Of a stretch of 64,000 nt of DNA, positions 16,538 through 25,753 are shown in pieces. The translations under genes were made by a program, and so were the position numbers. Source of the stretch: Aliikangiella sp965214955 (GTDB lineage: Bacteria; Pseudomonadota; Gammaproteobacteria; Enterobacterales; Kangiellaceae); NCBI GenBank assembly GCA_965214955.1, contig CBDCCU010000009.1, positions 868,001 to 932,000 of the forward strand, given 5' to 3'. Position 1 is the first letter of the stretch; every line of letters starts with the position of its first letter. Under the pieces are notes generated by a model that was given only the letters and a program-made list of their open reading frames with translations, made no database searches and was not told where the DNA came from.

Positions 16538-17647
16538 TCAATACTCAATCTCATCATTAAGCAATGCTTTAATATATCCACCAAAACGATTGGTTTCGAC
16601 TAAAAAGGCATCGTGTCCATATTGAGAATGATGACCAATAAAGCTGCTTTTTACTTTGGCTTCTTGCAGTGCTTCAAAAAGTTGTTTTTGTTGCTCGGGG
16701 GTAAACAGTATGTCGTAGTCTTCTGACACAACCAAAACCTTGGCGCTAATTTTAGCAAAGGCTTGTTTTCTGCTGGAGTAGTTTTGAGTTACGTCAAAGT
16801 CATCCATAGCAGTGGTAATGGTTAGGTAGCTATTGGCGTCAAAAATACGAGAAAACTTATCGGCGTTATAATCCATATAATGAACAATTTCGTTGTCTTT
16901 GGTTTCTTCATCAAAATGGCTGTTAAAGCGGCGGTTCCATTCGGCAGAGTTTCGATAAGTAAAAAGCCCTAGTTTGCGTGCCAATCTAAAACCATCGAGC
17001 TCGTGATTAGACTGGTAATTGCCGTTATTCCATTTAGGATCGAGGCGGATCATTGATTGTTGAATATTTCGGTTGGCAATATTAGCAGGGTAAGCTTTGT
17101 AAGAGCTACAGCTTAAAAATAAGCGCTGAACTGAGCTAGGGTTTTCAATTCCCCAAATTAAAGACAACATGGCTCCCATTGAGTTACCAATGATGGCGAA
17201 AAGTTGTTTTATACCAAGGTGCTCAATCAATTTTTGCTGGCTTGTGACCATGTCAGCAATAGTAATATGAGGAAAATCGGCATTATAGGCTTTGCCCGTA
17301 TCAGGATTAATACTTGATGGTCCTGTTGAGCCAAAGCAGCTACCTAAGTTATTAATGCAGATCACAAAATATTGATTGGTGTCTATGGGCTTATTGGCGC
17401 CAACCATATCATTCCACCAACCCTTATTAGGGTTTTGCTCAGATTCAGCCACATGCGCGCCTACCGAAAGTGCATGATGAATTAAAACCACATTCGATTT
17501 ATCTTGGTTAAGCTGTCCCCAAGTTTCATAAGTTAATTCAAATTGAGCCAGGGTTTCCCCATGCTCTAGCAATAAAGGGCTTGCGTGTTTAAATTGCCAA
17601 CTACCATCAGGGTTTTGGGTTGTGCTGAGCAAATTGTTTAATGACAT
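16538..17647 (-). CDS. metX: Homoserine O-acyltransferase (MetX)
   Basis: 369 residues, the usual length for MetX. It activates homoserine as the acyl ester for methionine synthesis. It has an alpha/beta hydrolase fold with the MetX signatures GWWNDMVG and GSTGPSSINPDTGKAY. The probable triad is Ser156 (GNSMG), Asp312 (EDYDILF) and His345 (GHDAFL). Whether it uses acetyl- or succinyl-CoA cannot be decided by eye, because gammaproteobacterial MetX proteins include both. No MetJ box was seen upstream. Start MSLNNLLS is consistent with homologues. Confidence 0.9.
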   Translation of the reverse strand: MSLNNLLSTTQNPDGSWQFKHASPLLLEHGETLAQFELTYETWGQLNQDKSNVVLIHHALSVGAHVAESEQNPNKGWWNDMVGANKPIDTNQYFVICINNLGSCFGSTGPSSINPDTGKAYNADFPHITIADMVTSQQKLIEHLGIKQLFAIIGNSMGAMLSLIWGIENPSSVQRLFLSCSSYKAYPANIANRNIQQSMIRLDPKWNNGNYQSNHELDGFRLARKLGLFTYRNSAEWNRRFNSHFDEETKDNEIVHYMDYNADKFSRIFDANSYLTITTAMDDFDVTQNYSSRKQAFAKISAKVLVVSEDYDILFTPEQQKQLFEALQEAKVKSSFIGHHSQYGHDAFLVETNRFGGYIKALLNDEIEY

Positions 17648-17773
17648 ATAGCCGTAATTCCTTAAAACGATAGTGCAATTATAATTCGGATATAACCAAA
17701 AGTATTTAATTAAACAGATCCTTGTATATAACCAAAAAGTTTATGCTTTGTTACTGATATTTTGGTTATTTAA

Positions 17774-18682
17774 TTATTTAATCCATTGCTTAATGCTTTG
17801 TGCAATAGGAGTTGAGTCTTTCATCCAAGCAAAGTGACCTGTTTTTCTGCTGGGAAAATCCTTTGAAACTAAATGTTGATATTCTACTTCACTATTAGCG
17901 AGTTTATTGCCTAAGTTTTTAATTGATGCTGGCGGGGCTAAAATATCATCATCAATGGTGATCATTAACGCGCGAATGTTGAGTGTTTTACAAATTGATT
18001 CATAGTCATACTTATTATTAGCAATTTTATATTTGCCCGAAGCAACGGTTTTGCTCCAGTCTTTAATCAGTTGCCTTGCTTCGCGCCCTGCAAAACCTAA
18101 TTTATATCCAGGGAAGTGACCAACCATTACGGCAAGAAACCGCATCAGTTTTGATGAAAGCAATAATCCATAGTTCATAGGAAACTGCCAACCTTTGTAA
18201 TAAGGTGTGCCAGTAGCAATGCCAACAAAGCCGCTAAACACTTGTGGATATTGGCACATAAATAAAGTGCCAAGTTGACCACCAAGCGAGTGACCTAGAA
18301 TGTAAACGGGATTGTTAGGGTAAAGTTTTTGCACTTTTTCTAAAGCCACAGGCAAATCAATTAACAGCTTTTCGTTATAACCAAAGTTAACTTTTCTTGA
18401 TGCCCGCATATTACTTGAGTCGAGCCCTCGCCACTCGCATAACGACACGATAAAACCTTGTTGCGCTAGTGATTGAGCAAGAGGAATATATTTTCGAGCG
18501 GGAACACCCATTGCGGGCAAACCAAAGAAAATAGGTTGTTTATTATGGCTTGGGTTTTGCTCAGGCGAGGTTAAATACAGGTTAAAGTGTGCGCCATCAC
18601 TGGTTGATAGTTGATAAGTATTAATGATTGAGCGGCCTTTATAAGCATTTTGACCGCCTATATTATCGAAATCACCGAGTTT
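17774..18682 (-). CDS. Alpha/beta hydrolase with an interrupted 5' end
   Basis: The protein-like sequence is continuous from about 18682 (LGDFDNIGGQNAYKG...) to 17774, with the nucleophile elbow GHSLGG and a late His in KTGHFAW. It resembles serine alpha/beta hydrolases acting on esters or lipids. No ATG, GTG or TTG exists between the in-frame TAA at 18685-18683 and a TTG at 18520, and starting there would remove the first beta strands. An ATG at 18692 would enter this frame if one A were removed from the A5 run at 18684-18680. So it is either a recent frameshift, a sequencing error, or use of an unusual start. Confidence 0.7.
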   Translation of the reverse strand, partial: KLGDFDNIGGQNAYKGRSIINTYQLSTSDGAHFNLYLTSPEQNPSHNKQPIFFGLPAMGVPARKYIPLAQSLAQQGFIVSLCEWRGLDSSNMRASRKVNFGYNEKLLIDLPVALEKVQKLYPNNPVYILGHSLGGQLGTLFMCQYPQVFSGFVGIATGTPYYKGWQFPMNYGLLLSSKLMRFLAVMVGHFPGYKLGFAGREARQLIKDWSKTVASGKYKIANNKYDYESICKTLNIRALMITIDDDILAPPASIKNLGNKLANSEVEYQHLVSKDFPSRKTGHFAWMKDSTPIAQSIKQWIK

Positions 18683-18760
18683 TTACATGCATTTTGTTTT
18701 AATCAAATGCCGCCAAAGGTATTATAGTTAGTAATATCTTTATCAAGAACAAATAAAATA

Positions 18761-19642
18761 ATGCCTTGGTTACAACTTAAATTAACAACCACCGAAGATT
18801 ATGCCAACGATATTGGCGATGCTTTAATGGAAATGGGCGCGTTATCGGTCACTTTAATGGATGCCGAAGATGTTCCAATATTAGAGCCAGCACCGGGTGA
18901 AACACCGCTTTGGCAAAATATCAGCATGATGGTGTTGTTTGAGGCTGATGTTGATACCAAGGCTATATTATCCAACTGGCAAGCGCATCGTTTGTCGCAA
19001 TATTCTCATCACGAAAAATTTGAACTGCTTGAAGATAAAGACTGGGAAAGAGAATGGATGACTCGCTTTGAGCCCATGCAGTTTGGCGATAAACTTTGGA
19101 TCTGTCCTAGCTGGAAGCCTGTGCCTGATCCGAGTGCGGTGAATGTTATGCTCGACCCAGGTTTAGCTTTTGGCACAGGTACTCATCCTACAACTTCTTT
19201 GTGCTTAAAATGGTTAAATAGCATTAACTTAAAGGGCAAAACCGTTATTGATTATGGCTGTGGCTCGGGCATATTGGCAATTGCCGCCTTAAAGTTAGGT
19301 GCTGAAAAAGTTTATGCAGTTGATATTGACCCTCAAGCAATTGATGCAACTAAAGAGAATGCAAAACGAAATGATGTGTTTGATGAGCGCTTAATAGTGG
19401 GCTTACCAGAGTTGATTGATGAAATAAGTAGCGAGGTTGTGGTTGCCAATATATTAGCAGGACCACTTAAATCGTTAGCAGATAAAATTTCAGCCCATTG
19501 CAATTCGGGCGGACAAATAGCATTATCGGGGTTACTGCAAACTCAAGCTGATGAAATTAATACCCAATATCAACAATGGTTTGAAATGAACGAGCCTCAA
19601 TTTGAGCAAGAATGGGCGCGTTTAAGTGGATTAAAACGATAA
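18761..19642 (+). CDS. prmA: Ribosomal protein L11 methyltransferase
   Basis: 293 residues from ATG 18761. It trimethylates ribosomal protein L11 using SAM. The N-terminal substrate-recognition domain is followed by a class I methyltransferase domain with GLAFGTGTHPTT, the SAM loop DYGCGSGILA and NILAGPL. Length and motifs match PrmA throughout. It opens the conserved gammaproteobacterial order prmA - zinc-ribbon protein - dusB - fis. Confidence 0.95.
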   Translation: MPWLQLKLTTTEDYANDIGDALMEMGALSVTLMDAEDVPILEPAPGETPLWQNISMMVLFEADVDTKAILSNWQAHRLSQYSHHEKFELLEDKDWEREWMTRFEPMQFGDKLWICPSWKPVPDPSAVNVMLDPGLAFGTGTHPTTSLCLKWLNSINLKGKTVIDYGCGSGILAIAALKLGAEKVYAVDIDPQAIDATKENAKRNDVFDERLIVGLPELIDEISSEVVVANILAGPLKSLADKISAHCNSGGQIALSGLLQTQADEINTQYQQWFEMNEPQFEQEWARLSGLKR

Positions 19643-19669
19643 TCTCATAAAAATAACAAGGAATTTTTT

Positions 19670-21127
19670 GTGGCGGATAATCAAAACTCAATAACAAAAT
19701 ATACAAGATGCCCTCAATGCGAAACGGCCTTTAAAGTTAGCGAAAAAATGCTAGCAATGGCTAATGGTAAAGTAAGATGCGGTGCGTGCTTATCGGTATT
19801 TCAAGCGAATGAGCATTTTGTAAAACCGAAACAAAAACATCCAGTGAAACAGCCTGTTGTTAAACCTGAGCAACCTGAAGAGCAGCTTAAAGAGCAGGCA
19901 AGAACATCAGAGAAAGCTGTTGAGCAAGAAAAAATCGATGCGCTTGAAACTAATATTGAAAAAGAGGTTAACCCTGAGGTAGAAAACGAATTTTCTAACC
20001 AAAGTGAATTACTAAGCAGTGACGTTGAAGTTAGCGAGTTAACGGCAACCTTTGATGATCAACCACTAGGTTCTAATGTTGAAGCTCAAGAGCAGAGTAG
20101 TTTATTTGAAACTGAATTTAATCGTGAGCCAGAAAAAACCGAACTAGAAGAATCAGAACCAGAAGAGTTTGAGCCAGAAAAGTTTGAGCCAGAAGAATCC
20201 GAATCAGAAGAGCCTGAAATTGCGCCGATAGATAATAGCCAAAAAACAACTGATCTTAATATTAGTGCCAGCCAAGTAGAGAGTGGTCAAATAGAAAGTG
20301 AGTTTCATATAGAGCCTGAGATTAACGCAGATATTGATGATACTTTTTTTGATGAAGATTTTAGTACAGAAAATCAGTTACAAGAAGACATTGATGATGT
20401 CGATTTGTCGGATGCAATCAGTAATAATTCTGAACAATTTGATACAGCACTTGAAGAACTAGCAGTAGCAGACGATGAGAGTGTTATTGTTGAAGAAAGG
20501 GTTGAAGAAAGCATTGAAGAAAGTAGTGCTAGTGATCCTGAAATGTCGGAGCTAGATATTGATGGAGAGCTATTATCAGAAAGCTTAGTCACACAAATCG
20601 AAGAAACAGATACCGAGCCCGATCCGCTTGATGAGTTTGAAGATAGAGTTGTTGAGAAAAAATCGGGCATAAAGCTTACCATTATTGTCGCCGTAATTGC
20701 TCTTTTACTCATTGCTGGCATTATGCAATTTTGGAAAAACCGCCAAGCCTTAGCTTGGAGTGAGCAATGGTCAGCCCCCACCTTGCTTGTGTGTGATTAC
20801 TTACCTTGCGAACTTAAGCCAAAACGCGATATTAGTGCGTTAAAAATAAGGCAAAGAATCATTGAGCCATCTGATGTTGATGAAAATAAACTCAACATTA
20901 AAATTTTATTGGTTAACCAAGCCAATTTTGATCAGCCATACCCAAGAATAACCATTCATTTTAGTAATCAGCTAGGCGAAAGAGTTGCCACAAAACAACT
21001 TGAAGTGAAAGATTATTTTGCTGAAAAAGTAGGGCAGCTCATTCCTGCTAATGCTGAGGTACATCTTAACTTTGAAACCGATATGCCTCATGCCGACGCA
21101 TTAGGGTTTGAGTTTATTTTTGATTGA
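19670..21127 (+). CDS. Zinc-ribbon/DUF3426 membrane protein
   Basis: 485 residues from GTG 19670, with AAGGA 7 nt upstream; 27 bp after prmA, so probably cotranscribed. An MJ0042-type zinc ribbon at the N-terminus has two CxxC pairs (CPQC and CGAC). A long, very acidic, low-complexity stretch (about 50-330, with EPEE-type repeats) leads to one membrane helix (about 336-353) and a C-terminal DUF3426 domain on the other side. The acidic region is longer than in most homologues I know. Function is unknown; the neighbourhood is conserved in gammaproteobacteria. Confidence 0.85.
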   Translation: MADNQNSITKYTRCPQCETAFKVSEKMLAMANGKVRCGACLSVFQANEHFVKPKQKHPVKQPVVKPEQPEEQLKEQARTSEKAVEQEKIDALETNIEKEVNPEVENEFSNQSELLSSDVEVSELTATFDDQPLGSNVEAQEQSSLFETEFNREPEKTELEESEPEEFEPEKFEPEESESEEPEIAPIDNSQKTTDLNISASQVESGQIESEFHIEPEINADIDDTFFDEDFSTENQLQEDIDDVDLSDAISNNSEQFDTALEELAVADDESVIVEERVEESIEESSASDPEMSELDIDGELLSESLVTQIEETDTEPDPLDEFEDRVVEKKSGIKLTIIVAVIALLLIAGIMQFWKNRQALAWSEQWSAPTLLVCDYLPCELKPKRDISALKIRQRIIEPSDVDENKLNIKILLVNQANFDQPYPRITIHFSNQLGERVATKQLEVKDYFAEKVGQLIPANAEVHLNFETDMPHADALGFEFIFD

Positions 21128-21336
21128 TTAAAATTTGTAGCATATTGATTCTAAAAGACATTTCAAATTGCAAGGTTTTTTAGCTAAAAATTGGTTAAAA
21201 AAAGTGCAATTTTTGCGTGTTATTTGATTTTCTTGCGCGATTAAACAGTGTAAAATCTGCTCCTTTCTTGACCAACCTAAGCTTTAGTTTAGATCGCTTT
21301 GCGGCTCGGCTAATAAATTTGAAGATATAAGTCCTA

Positions 21337-22323
21337 ATGCGGATTGGTTCTTATTTGCTAACAAATCGATTGTTTCTTGCGCCAATGGCTGGTGTTACGG
21401 ATTTACCGTTTCGTAAGCTGTGTAAGGCAATGGGCGCAGGTGTTGTTGTTGGTGAAATGGTTTCGGCAGATCCTAACTTACGACAGTCAAGAAAAAGCCA
21501 GTTGCGACTACGACACGATGATGAGCCAGGTTTAAAAATTGTGCAAATTGCTGGTGGCGATGCACAAATGCTGGCTGAGTATGCTCGTTATAACGTAGAC
21601 AACGGCGCCGAAGTTATTGATATCAATATGGGGTGTCCGGCAAAAAAAGTGTGTAAAAAAGCCGCAGGTTCAGCGTTATTAAAAGATCCTGAGTTGGTGA
21701 ATGAAATTTTGCAGGCGGTTGTTAGTGCGGTTGATGTGCCTGTGACGCTAAAGATTAGAACGGGGTGGGATAAAGCCCATCGTAATGCTTTGCATATTGC
21801 TAAGCTTGCCGAAGATGCAGGTATTCAATCTTTAGCGGTTCATGGTAGAACAAAAGCTTGTAAATATATGGGCGAAGCAGAATATGAAACCATTGCTAGG
21901 GTTAAACAAGCGGTTTCTATTCCCGTGGTTGCCAACGGTGATATTACTTCACCGCAAAAAGCAAAGTTTGTTCTCGATTACACAGGTGCCGATGCAATAA
22001 TGATTGGCAGAGCGGCGCAAGGGCGACCTTGGATTTTTAGGGAAATTAATCATTATTTAGAAACTGGAGAACTATTAGCTCCGCCTACTACTAATGAAAT
22101 TGCTGAAATTCTTTTGGGACACTTGCAAGCATTACACACTTTTTATGGCGAACATCAAGGTGTACGTATCGCAAGAAAACATACTGCTTGGTATCTGGCT
22201 GATGACAATACAGCAAAAGATTTCAAGCAACAATTTAATCAGATTCAATCTGCAAACGCTCAGCTAGAAGCGTTAACAGAGTACTTTAAACAAAAAAAAT
22301 TTGATAAGGCACAAGTGGCATGA
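21337..22323 (+). CDS. dusB: tRNA-dihydrouridine synthase B
   Basis: 328 residues from ATG 21337. This FMN enzyme reduces a specific uridine in tRNA to dihydrouridine. It shows the FMN barrel start (LAPMAGVTDLPFR), the catalytic Cys in NMGCPAKKVCKK, and VHGRT and NGDI motifs typical of Dus. It overlaps fis by 4 nt (ATGA), the classic dusB-fis operon. Confidence 0.95.
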   Translation: MRIGSYLLTNRLFLAPMAGVTDLPFRKLCKAMGAGVVVGEMVSADPNLRQSRKSQLRLRHDDEPGLKIVQIAGGDAQMLAEYARYNVDNGAEVIDINMGCPAKKVCKKAAGSALLKDPELVNEILQAVVSAVDVPVTLKIRTGWDKAHRNALHIAKLAEDAGIQSLAVHGRTKACKYMGEAEYETIARVKQAVSIPVVANGDITSPQKAKFVLDYTGADAIMIGRAAQGRPWIFREINHYLETGELLAPPTTNEIAEILLGHLQALHTFYGEHQGVRIARKHTAWYLADDNTAKDFKQQFNQIQSANAQLEALTEYFKQKKFDKAQVA

Positions 22324-22613
22324 ACTTAGATAGTCTGGAAATCATTGAACAAAGCAATTCAAGCTCGTTTGAAAATAACAATCAACAAACCACATTAAGA
22401 GAAAGTGTTGAGATTGCAATGAAAAATTATTTTGCACAGCTTGATAACGAAAAACCAAGCGATTTATATAATTTGGTTTTAGCTGAAGTAGAAGCGCCAT
22501 TAATGGAAAGTGTTATGGCTTATACGCATGGCAACCAAACTAAAGCTTCGCAAGTGTTAGGTTTAAACCGAGGCACATTGCGTAAAAAGCTAAAAATGTA
22601 TGGTTTAAACTAA
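22320..22613 (+). CDS. fis: DNA-binding protein Fis
   Basis: 97 residues; the ATG overlaps the dusB stop. The C-terminal helix-turn-helix (MAYTHGNQTKASQVLGLNRGTLRKKL) is the Fis signature. Nucleoid protein and regulator of stable RNA genes. Slightly longer than E. coli Fis (98 residues) in its N-terminal arm composition but otherwise typical. A terminator follows. Confidence 0.95.
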   Translation: MNLDSLEIIEQSNSSSFENNNQQTTLRESVEIAMKNYFAQLDNEKPSDLYNLVLAEVEAPLMESVMAYTHGNQTKASQVLGLNRGTLRKKLKMYGLN

Positions 22614-22631
22614 TCAAAGCAAAATTTAATA

Positions 22632-22655
22632 CAAAGCGGGCTAATGCCCGTTTTG
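22632..22655 (+). terminator. Terminator of the dusB-fis operon
   Basis: CAAAGCGGGC TAAT GCCCGTTTTG forms a GC-rich stem with flanking A/T pairing. Confidence 0.85.
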
Positions 22656-22734
22656 TCGTTTGAGGCAAAGCATTAATTTTCAGTTAATTTTATCGGCAAC
22701 TATATAAAGCCATCAATTTATTAAGAGAATCAAC

Positions 22735-24306
22735 ATGAGCTCAATTAAAACCATTAAGCGCGCACTAATTAGTGTTTCTGATAAAACAGGCATATTAGAT
22801 TTTGCTAAAGCACTCGATGCAAAAGGAGTTGAAATATTATCAACTGGCGGTACGGCAAAGTTATTGATGGAAAACAATATTTCTGTAACAGAAGTGTCTA
22901 GTTATACTGGGTTTCCTGAAATGATGGATGGTCGAATTAAAACTTTACACCCAAAAATTCACGGTGGTATTTTAGCACGCCGTGGTAAAGATGATGCGAT
23001 TATGCAAGAGCATGGTATACAAGGTATTGATCTTTTAGTGGTTAACCTTTACCCATTTGAGTCAACAGTTGCTAACCCCGATTGCGCGCTTGAAGATGCA
23101 ATTGAAAATATTGATATTGGCGGGCCAACCATGCTTCGTGCGGCGGCAAAAAATCATAACGATGTGGTTGTTGTGGTTGAGCCAAACGACTATGAAAATG
23201 TATTAGCTCAAGTAGAAGAAACTGGCGGCACTGACTATCAATTACGCTATCAATTGGCATGGAAAACTTTTGCCCACACCGCAAAATATGATTCGGCTAT
23301 TTCTAATTATTTAGGTGCAAGACTAGAAAGCTTTGATAAAGTTGAAGACTTTCCGCAAAGCTATTCAGTTCAATATAAAAAAGCGCAATCAATGCGTTAT
23401 GGTGAAAACCCGCATCAAAAAGCGGCTTTTTATGTTGAGTCAAATCCGCAAGAAGCTTCGGTTGCAACCGCAACGCAAATTCAGGGCAAAGCCTTATCTT
23501 TTAATAATGTGGCAGACACCGATGCGGCATTAGAATGTGTTAAACAATTTGATGCACCAGCTTGCGTTATTGTTAAACATGCTAATCCTTGTGGTGTTGC
23601 TGTTGAAGCAAATATTTTAGAGGCCTATAACAAGGCGTTTCAAACCGATCCAACTTCGGCATTTGGTGGCATCATTGCCTTTAACCGAGAGCTCGATCAT
23701 GAAACCGCTAAAGCCATTATTGATCGTCAATTTGTTGAAGTGATTATTGCGCCTAAAGTGAGTGAGCGTGCCAAATTGGTGGTGGCGGCAAAACAAAATG
23801 TTCGTTTACTCAGCTGCGGGCAATGGGACTCACCTGTTGAAGCTTGGGATTATAAAAAAGTGAATGGTGGTTTATTGGTGCAAGATAGAGATTTAGGTTT
23901 AATTACTAAAAGTGATCTAAAAATTGTAACCGATGTAAAACCAACTGATGCACAAATTGATGACTTACTTTTTTGCTGGAAAGTGGCTAAGTCGGTTAAA
24001 TCTAATGCCATTGTTTATGCGAAGAACTTACAAACTATTGGTGTTGGTGCAGGGCAAATGAGTCGAGTATATAGTGCTAAAATTGCCGGAATTAAAGCTG
24101 CTGACGAAGGACTTGAAGTAAAAGGTTCGGTTATGGCATCTGATGCATTTTTCCCTTTTAGAGACGGAATAGATGCTGCTGCCGAGGCTGGCATTAGCGC
24201 AATTATTCAACCAGGCGGTTCAATGCGCGATCAAGAAGTGATTGATGCGACTAACGAGCATGGTATGGCAATGGTGTTTACCAGCATGAGACATTTTAAA
24301 CATTAA
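22735..24306 (+). CDS. purH: Bifunctional AICAR transformylase/IMP cyclohydrolase
   Basis: 523 residues from ATG 22735. It catalyses the last two steps of IMP synthesis. The N-terminal MGS-like cyclohydrolase domain (RALISVSDKTGI, STGGT, GGPTMLRAAAKN) is followed by the transformylase domain (QSMRYGENPHQ, NPCGVA, SDAFFPF). Length is normal. purD follows after 50 bp, the usual purHD pair. Confidence 0.97.
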   Translation: MSSIKTIKRALISVSDKTGILDFAKALDAKGVEILSTGGTAKLLMENNISVTEVSSYTGFPEMMDGRIKTLHPKIHGGILARRGKDDAIMQEHGIQGIDLLVVNLYPFESTVANPDCALEDAIENIDIGGPTMLRAAAKNHNDVVVVVEPNDYENVLAQVEETGGTDYQLRYQLAWKTFAHTAKYDSAISNYLGARLESFDKVEDFPQSYSVQYKKAQSMRYGENPHQKAAFYVESNPQEASVATATQIQGKALSFNNVADTDAALECVKQFDAPACVIVKHANPCGVAVEANILEAYNKAFQTDPTSAFGGIIAFNRELDHETAKAIIDRQFVEVIIAPKVSERAKLVVAAKQNVRLLSCGQWDSPVEAWDYKKVNGGLLVQDRDLGLITKSDLKIVTDVKPTDAQIDDLLFCWKVAKSVKSNAIVYAKNLQTIGVGAGQMSRVYSAKIAGIKAADEGLEVKGSVMASDAFFPFRDGIDAAAEAGISAIIQPGGSMRDQEVIDATNEHGMAMVFTSMRHFKH

Positions 24307-24356
24307 TTAATAAAAATATTAGTTAATAACAACCTTAAAATTAATTGGAATAAAAT

Positions 24357-25637
24357 ATGAAAATTTTAGTGATTGGTGGCGGTGGTCGAGAACACGCTTT
24401 GGCATGGAAGTCGGCGCAATCTGAATCGGTTGAAAAAGTCTTTGTTGCGCCAGGAAATGCAGGAACCGCGTTAGAAAATAAATTAGAAAACGTGGCAATT
24501 GGCGCAGAAGATATTGATGGTTTATTAGCATTTGCACAAAAAAATGCCATTGATTTAACCATTGTTGGGCCAGAGGCACCGTTATGTTTAGGGGTTGTTG
24601 ATAAGTTTTTAAGTGTAGGCTTAAAGTGCTTTGGTCCAACGCAAGGCGCGGCACAATTAGAAGGCTCAAAAGCATTTACCAAAGACTTTTTAGCCAGACA
24701 TAAAATACCCACTGCCGCCTATGGTAATTTTACTAAAATCGACGAAGCCAAAGCTTATGTTGAATCGGTAGGCACACCAATTGTAATTAAAGCCGACGGA
24801 CTTGCCGCAGGTAAAGGCGTTATTATTGCCGAAACCAAACAACAAGCCTTTGATGCAATTGACGATATGCTCGCGGGTAACAAATTTGGTGATGCGGGTC
24901 ACCGAGTAGTTGTTGAAGAGTTTTTAGTCGGTGAAGAAGCCAGTTTTATTGTGATGGTTGACGGTAAAAATATTTTACCACTAGCAACCTCACAAGATCA
25001 TAAAGCCAGAGACAATGGCGATAAAGGGCCTAACACTGGCGGCATGGGGGCTTATTCTCCTGCACCTGTTGTAACCGAAGCAATGCATAACGCCATTATG
25101 GAGCAAGTGATTGTGCCTACGGTTGAAGGCATGGCGGCAGAAGGTAATCCATACACAGGGTTTTTATACGCAGGTATTATGGTTTCACCCGAGGGTGTGC
25201 CAAAAGTTTTAGAATATAACTGCCGATTTGGCGATCCCGAAACTCAGCCAATTATGTCGCGACTACAATCTGACTTACCCGAGCTTTGTTTAACCGCACT
25301 AGAAGGTAATTTGGATAAAGCAACTGCTAAATGGGATCAAAGAAGCGCCATTGGTGTTGTTTTGGCCGCAGGTGGTTATCCTAATAGTTACGATAAAGGC
25401 GATGTGATTAGTGGTTTAGATAGTGAAATTGCTGACACTAAGATCTTTCATGCAGGTACAAAAAAGCAAGATGACAATGTTGTTACCTCTGGTGGTCGCG
25501 TATTATGTGTAGTGGCTTTAGCTGATTCGGTAACTGAGGCACAAAAGCTAGCTTACCAGCGAGTGGATACAATTGATTGGTCTAATGTTTATTATCGTAA
25601 TGATATTGGTCATAAAGCGATTGCAAGGGGCTTTTAA
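24357..25637 (+). CDS. purD: Phosphoribosylamine-glycine ligase
   Basis: 426 residues from ATG 24357. The ATP-grasp enzyme makes GAR in purine synthesis. Motifs include the N-terminal VIGGGGREHALAW, the ATP-grasp segment KADGLAAGKGV, GPNTGGMGAYSP and NCRFGDPETQ. Probably cotranscribed with purH. Confidence 0.97.
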   Translation: MKILVIGGGGREHALAWKSAQSESVEKVFVAPGNAGTALENKLENVAIGAEDIDGLLAFAQKNAIDLTIVGPEAPLCLGVVDKFLSVGLKCFGPTQGAAQLEGSKAFTKDFLARHKIPTAAYGNFTKIDEAKAYVESVGTPIVIKADGLAAGKGVIIAETKQQAFDAIDDMLAGNKFGDAGHRVVVEEFLVGEEASFIVMVDGKNILPLATSQDHKARDNGDKGPNTGGMGAYSPAPVVTEAMHNAIMEQVIVPTVEGMAAEGNPYTGFLYAGIMVSPEGVPKVLEYNCRFGDPETQPIMSRLQSDLPELCLTALEGNLDKATAKWDQRSAIGVVLAAGGYPNSYDKGDVISGLDSEIADTKIFHAGTKKQDDNVVTSGGRVLCVVALADSVTEAQKLAYQRVDTIDWSNVYYRNDIGHKAIARGF

Positions 25638-25753
25638 GCTTTATCAGCTATAATTGTCTTATACTTGCTCTGCTTTAAAGTGCTTAAATTATGATCTTAA
25701 AGTAGAGTAGGGCATATATTGGATATTTGCAGATCAATTTTAAGGAGGGATCT

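Noticed and set aside
18501..18520. TTG 18520 as the natural start of the hydrolase
   Set aside because: Protein-like sequence continues upstream and the fold would lose its first strands; kept only as a fallback.
20374..20781. Long Ser-rich open frame on the minus strand
   Set aside because: It mirrors the acidic repeat region of the DUF3426 gene (GAA/GAT codons read backwards give Ser codons); no start context or homology.
22614..22734. Possible purine riboswitch before purH
   Set aside because: The region is short and taken up by the fis terminator; no purine aptamer core was seen.
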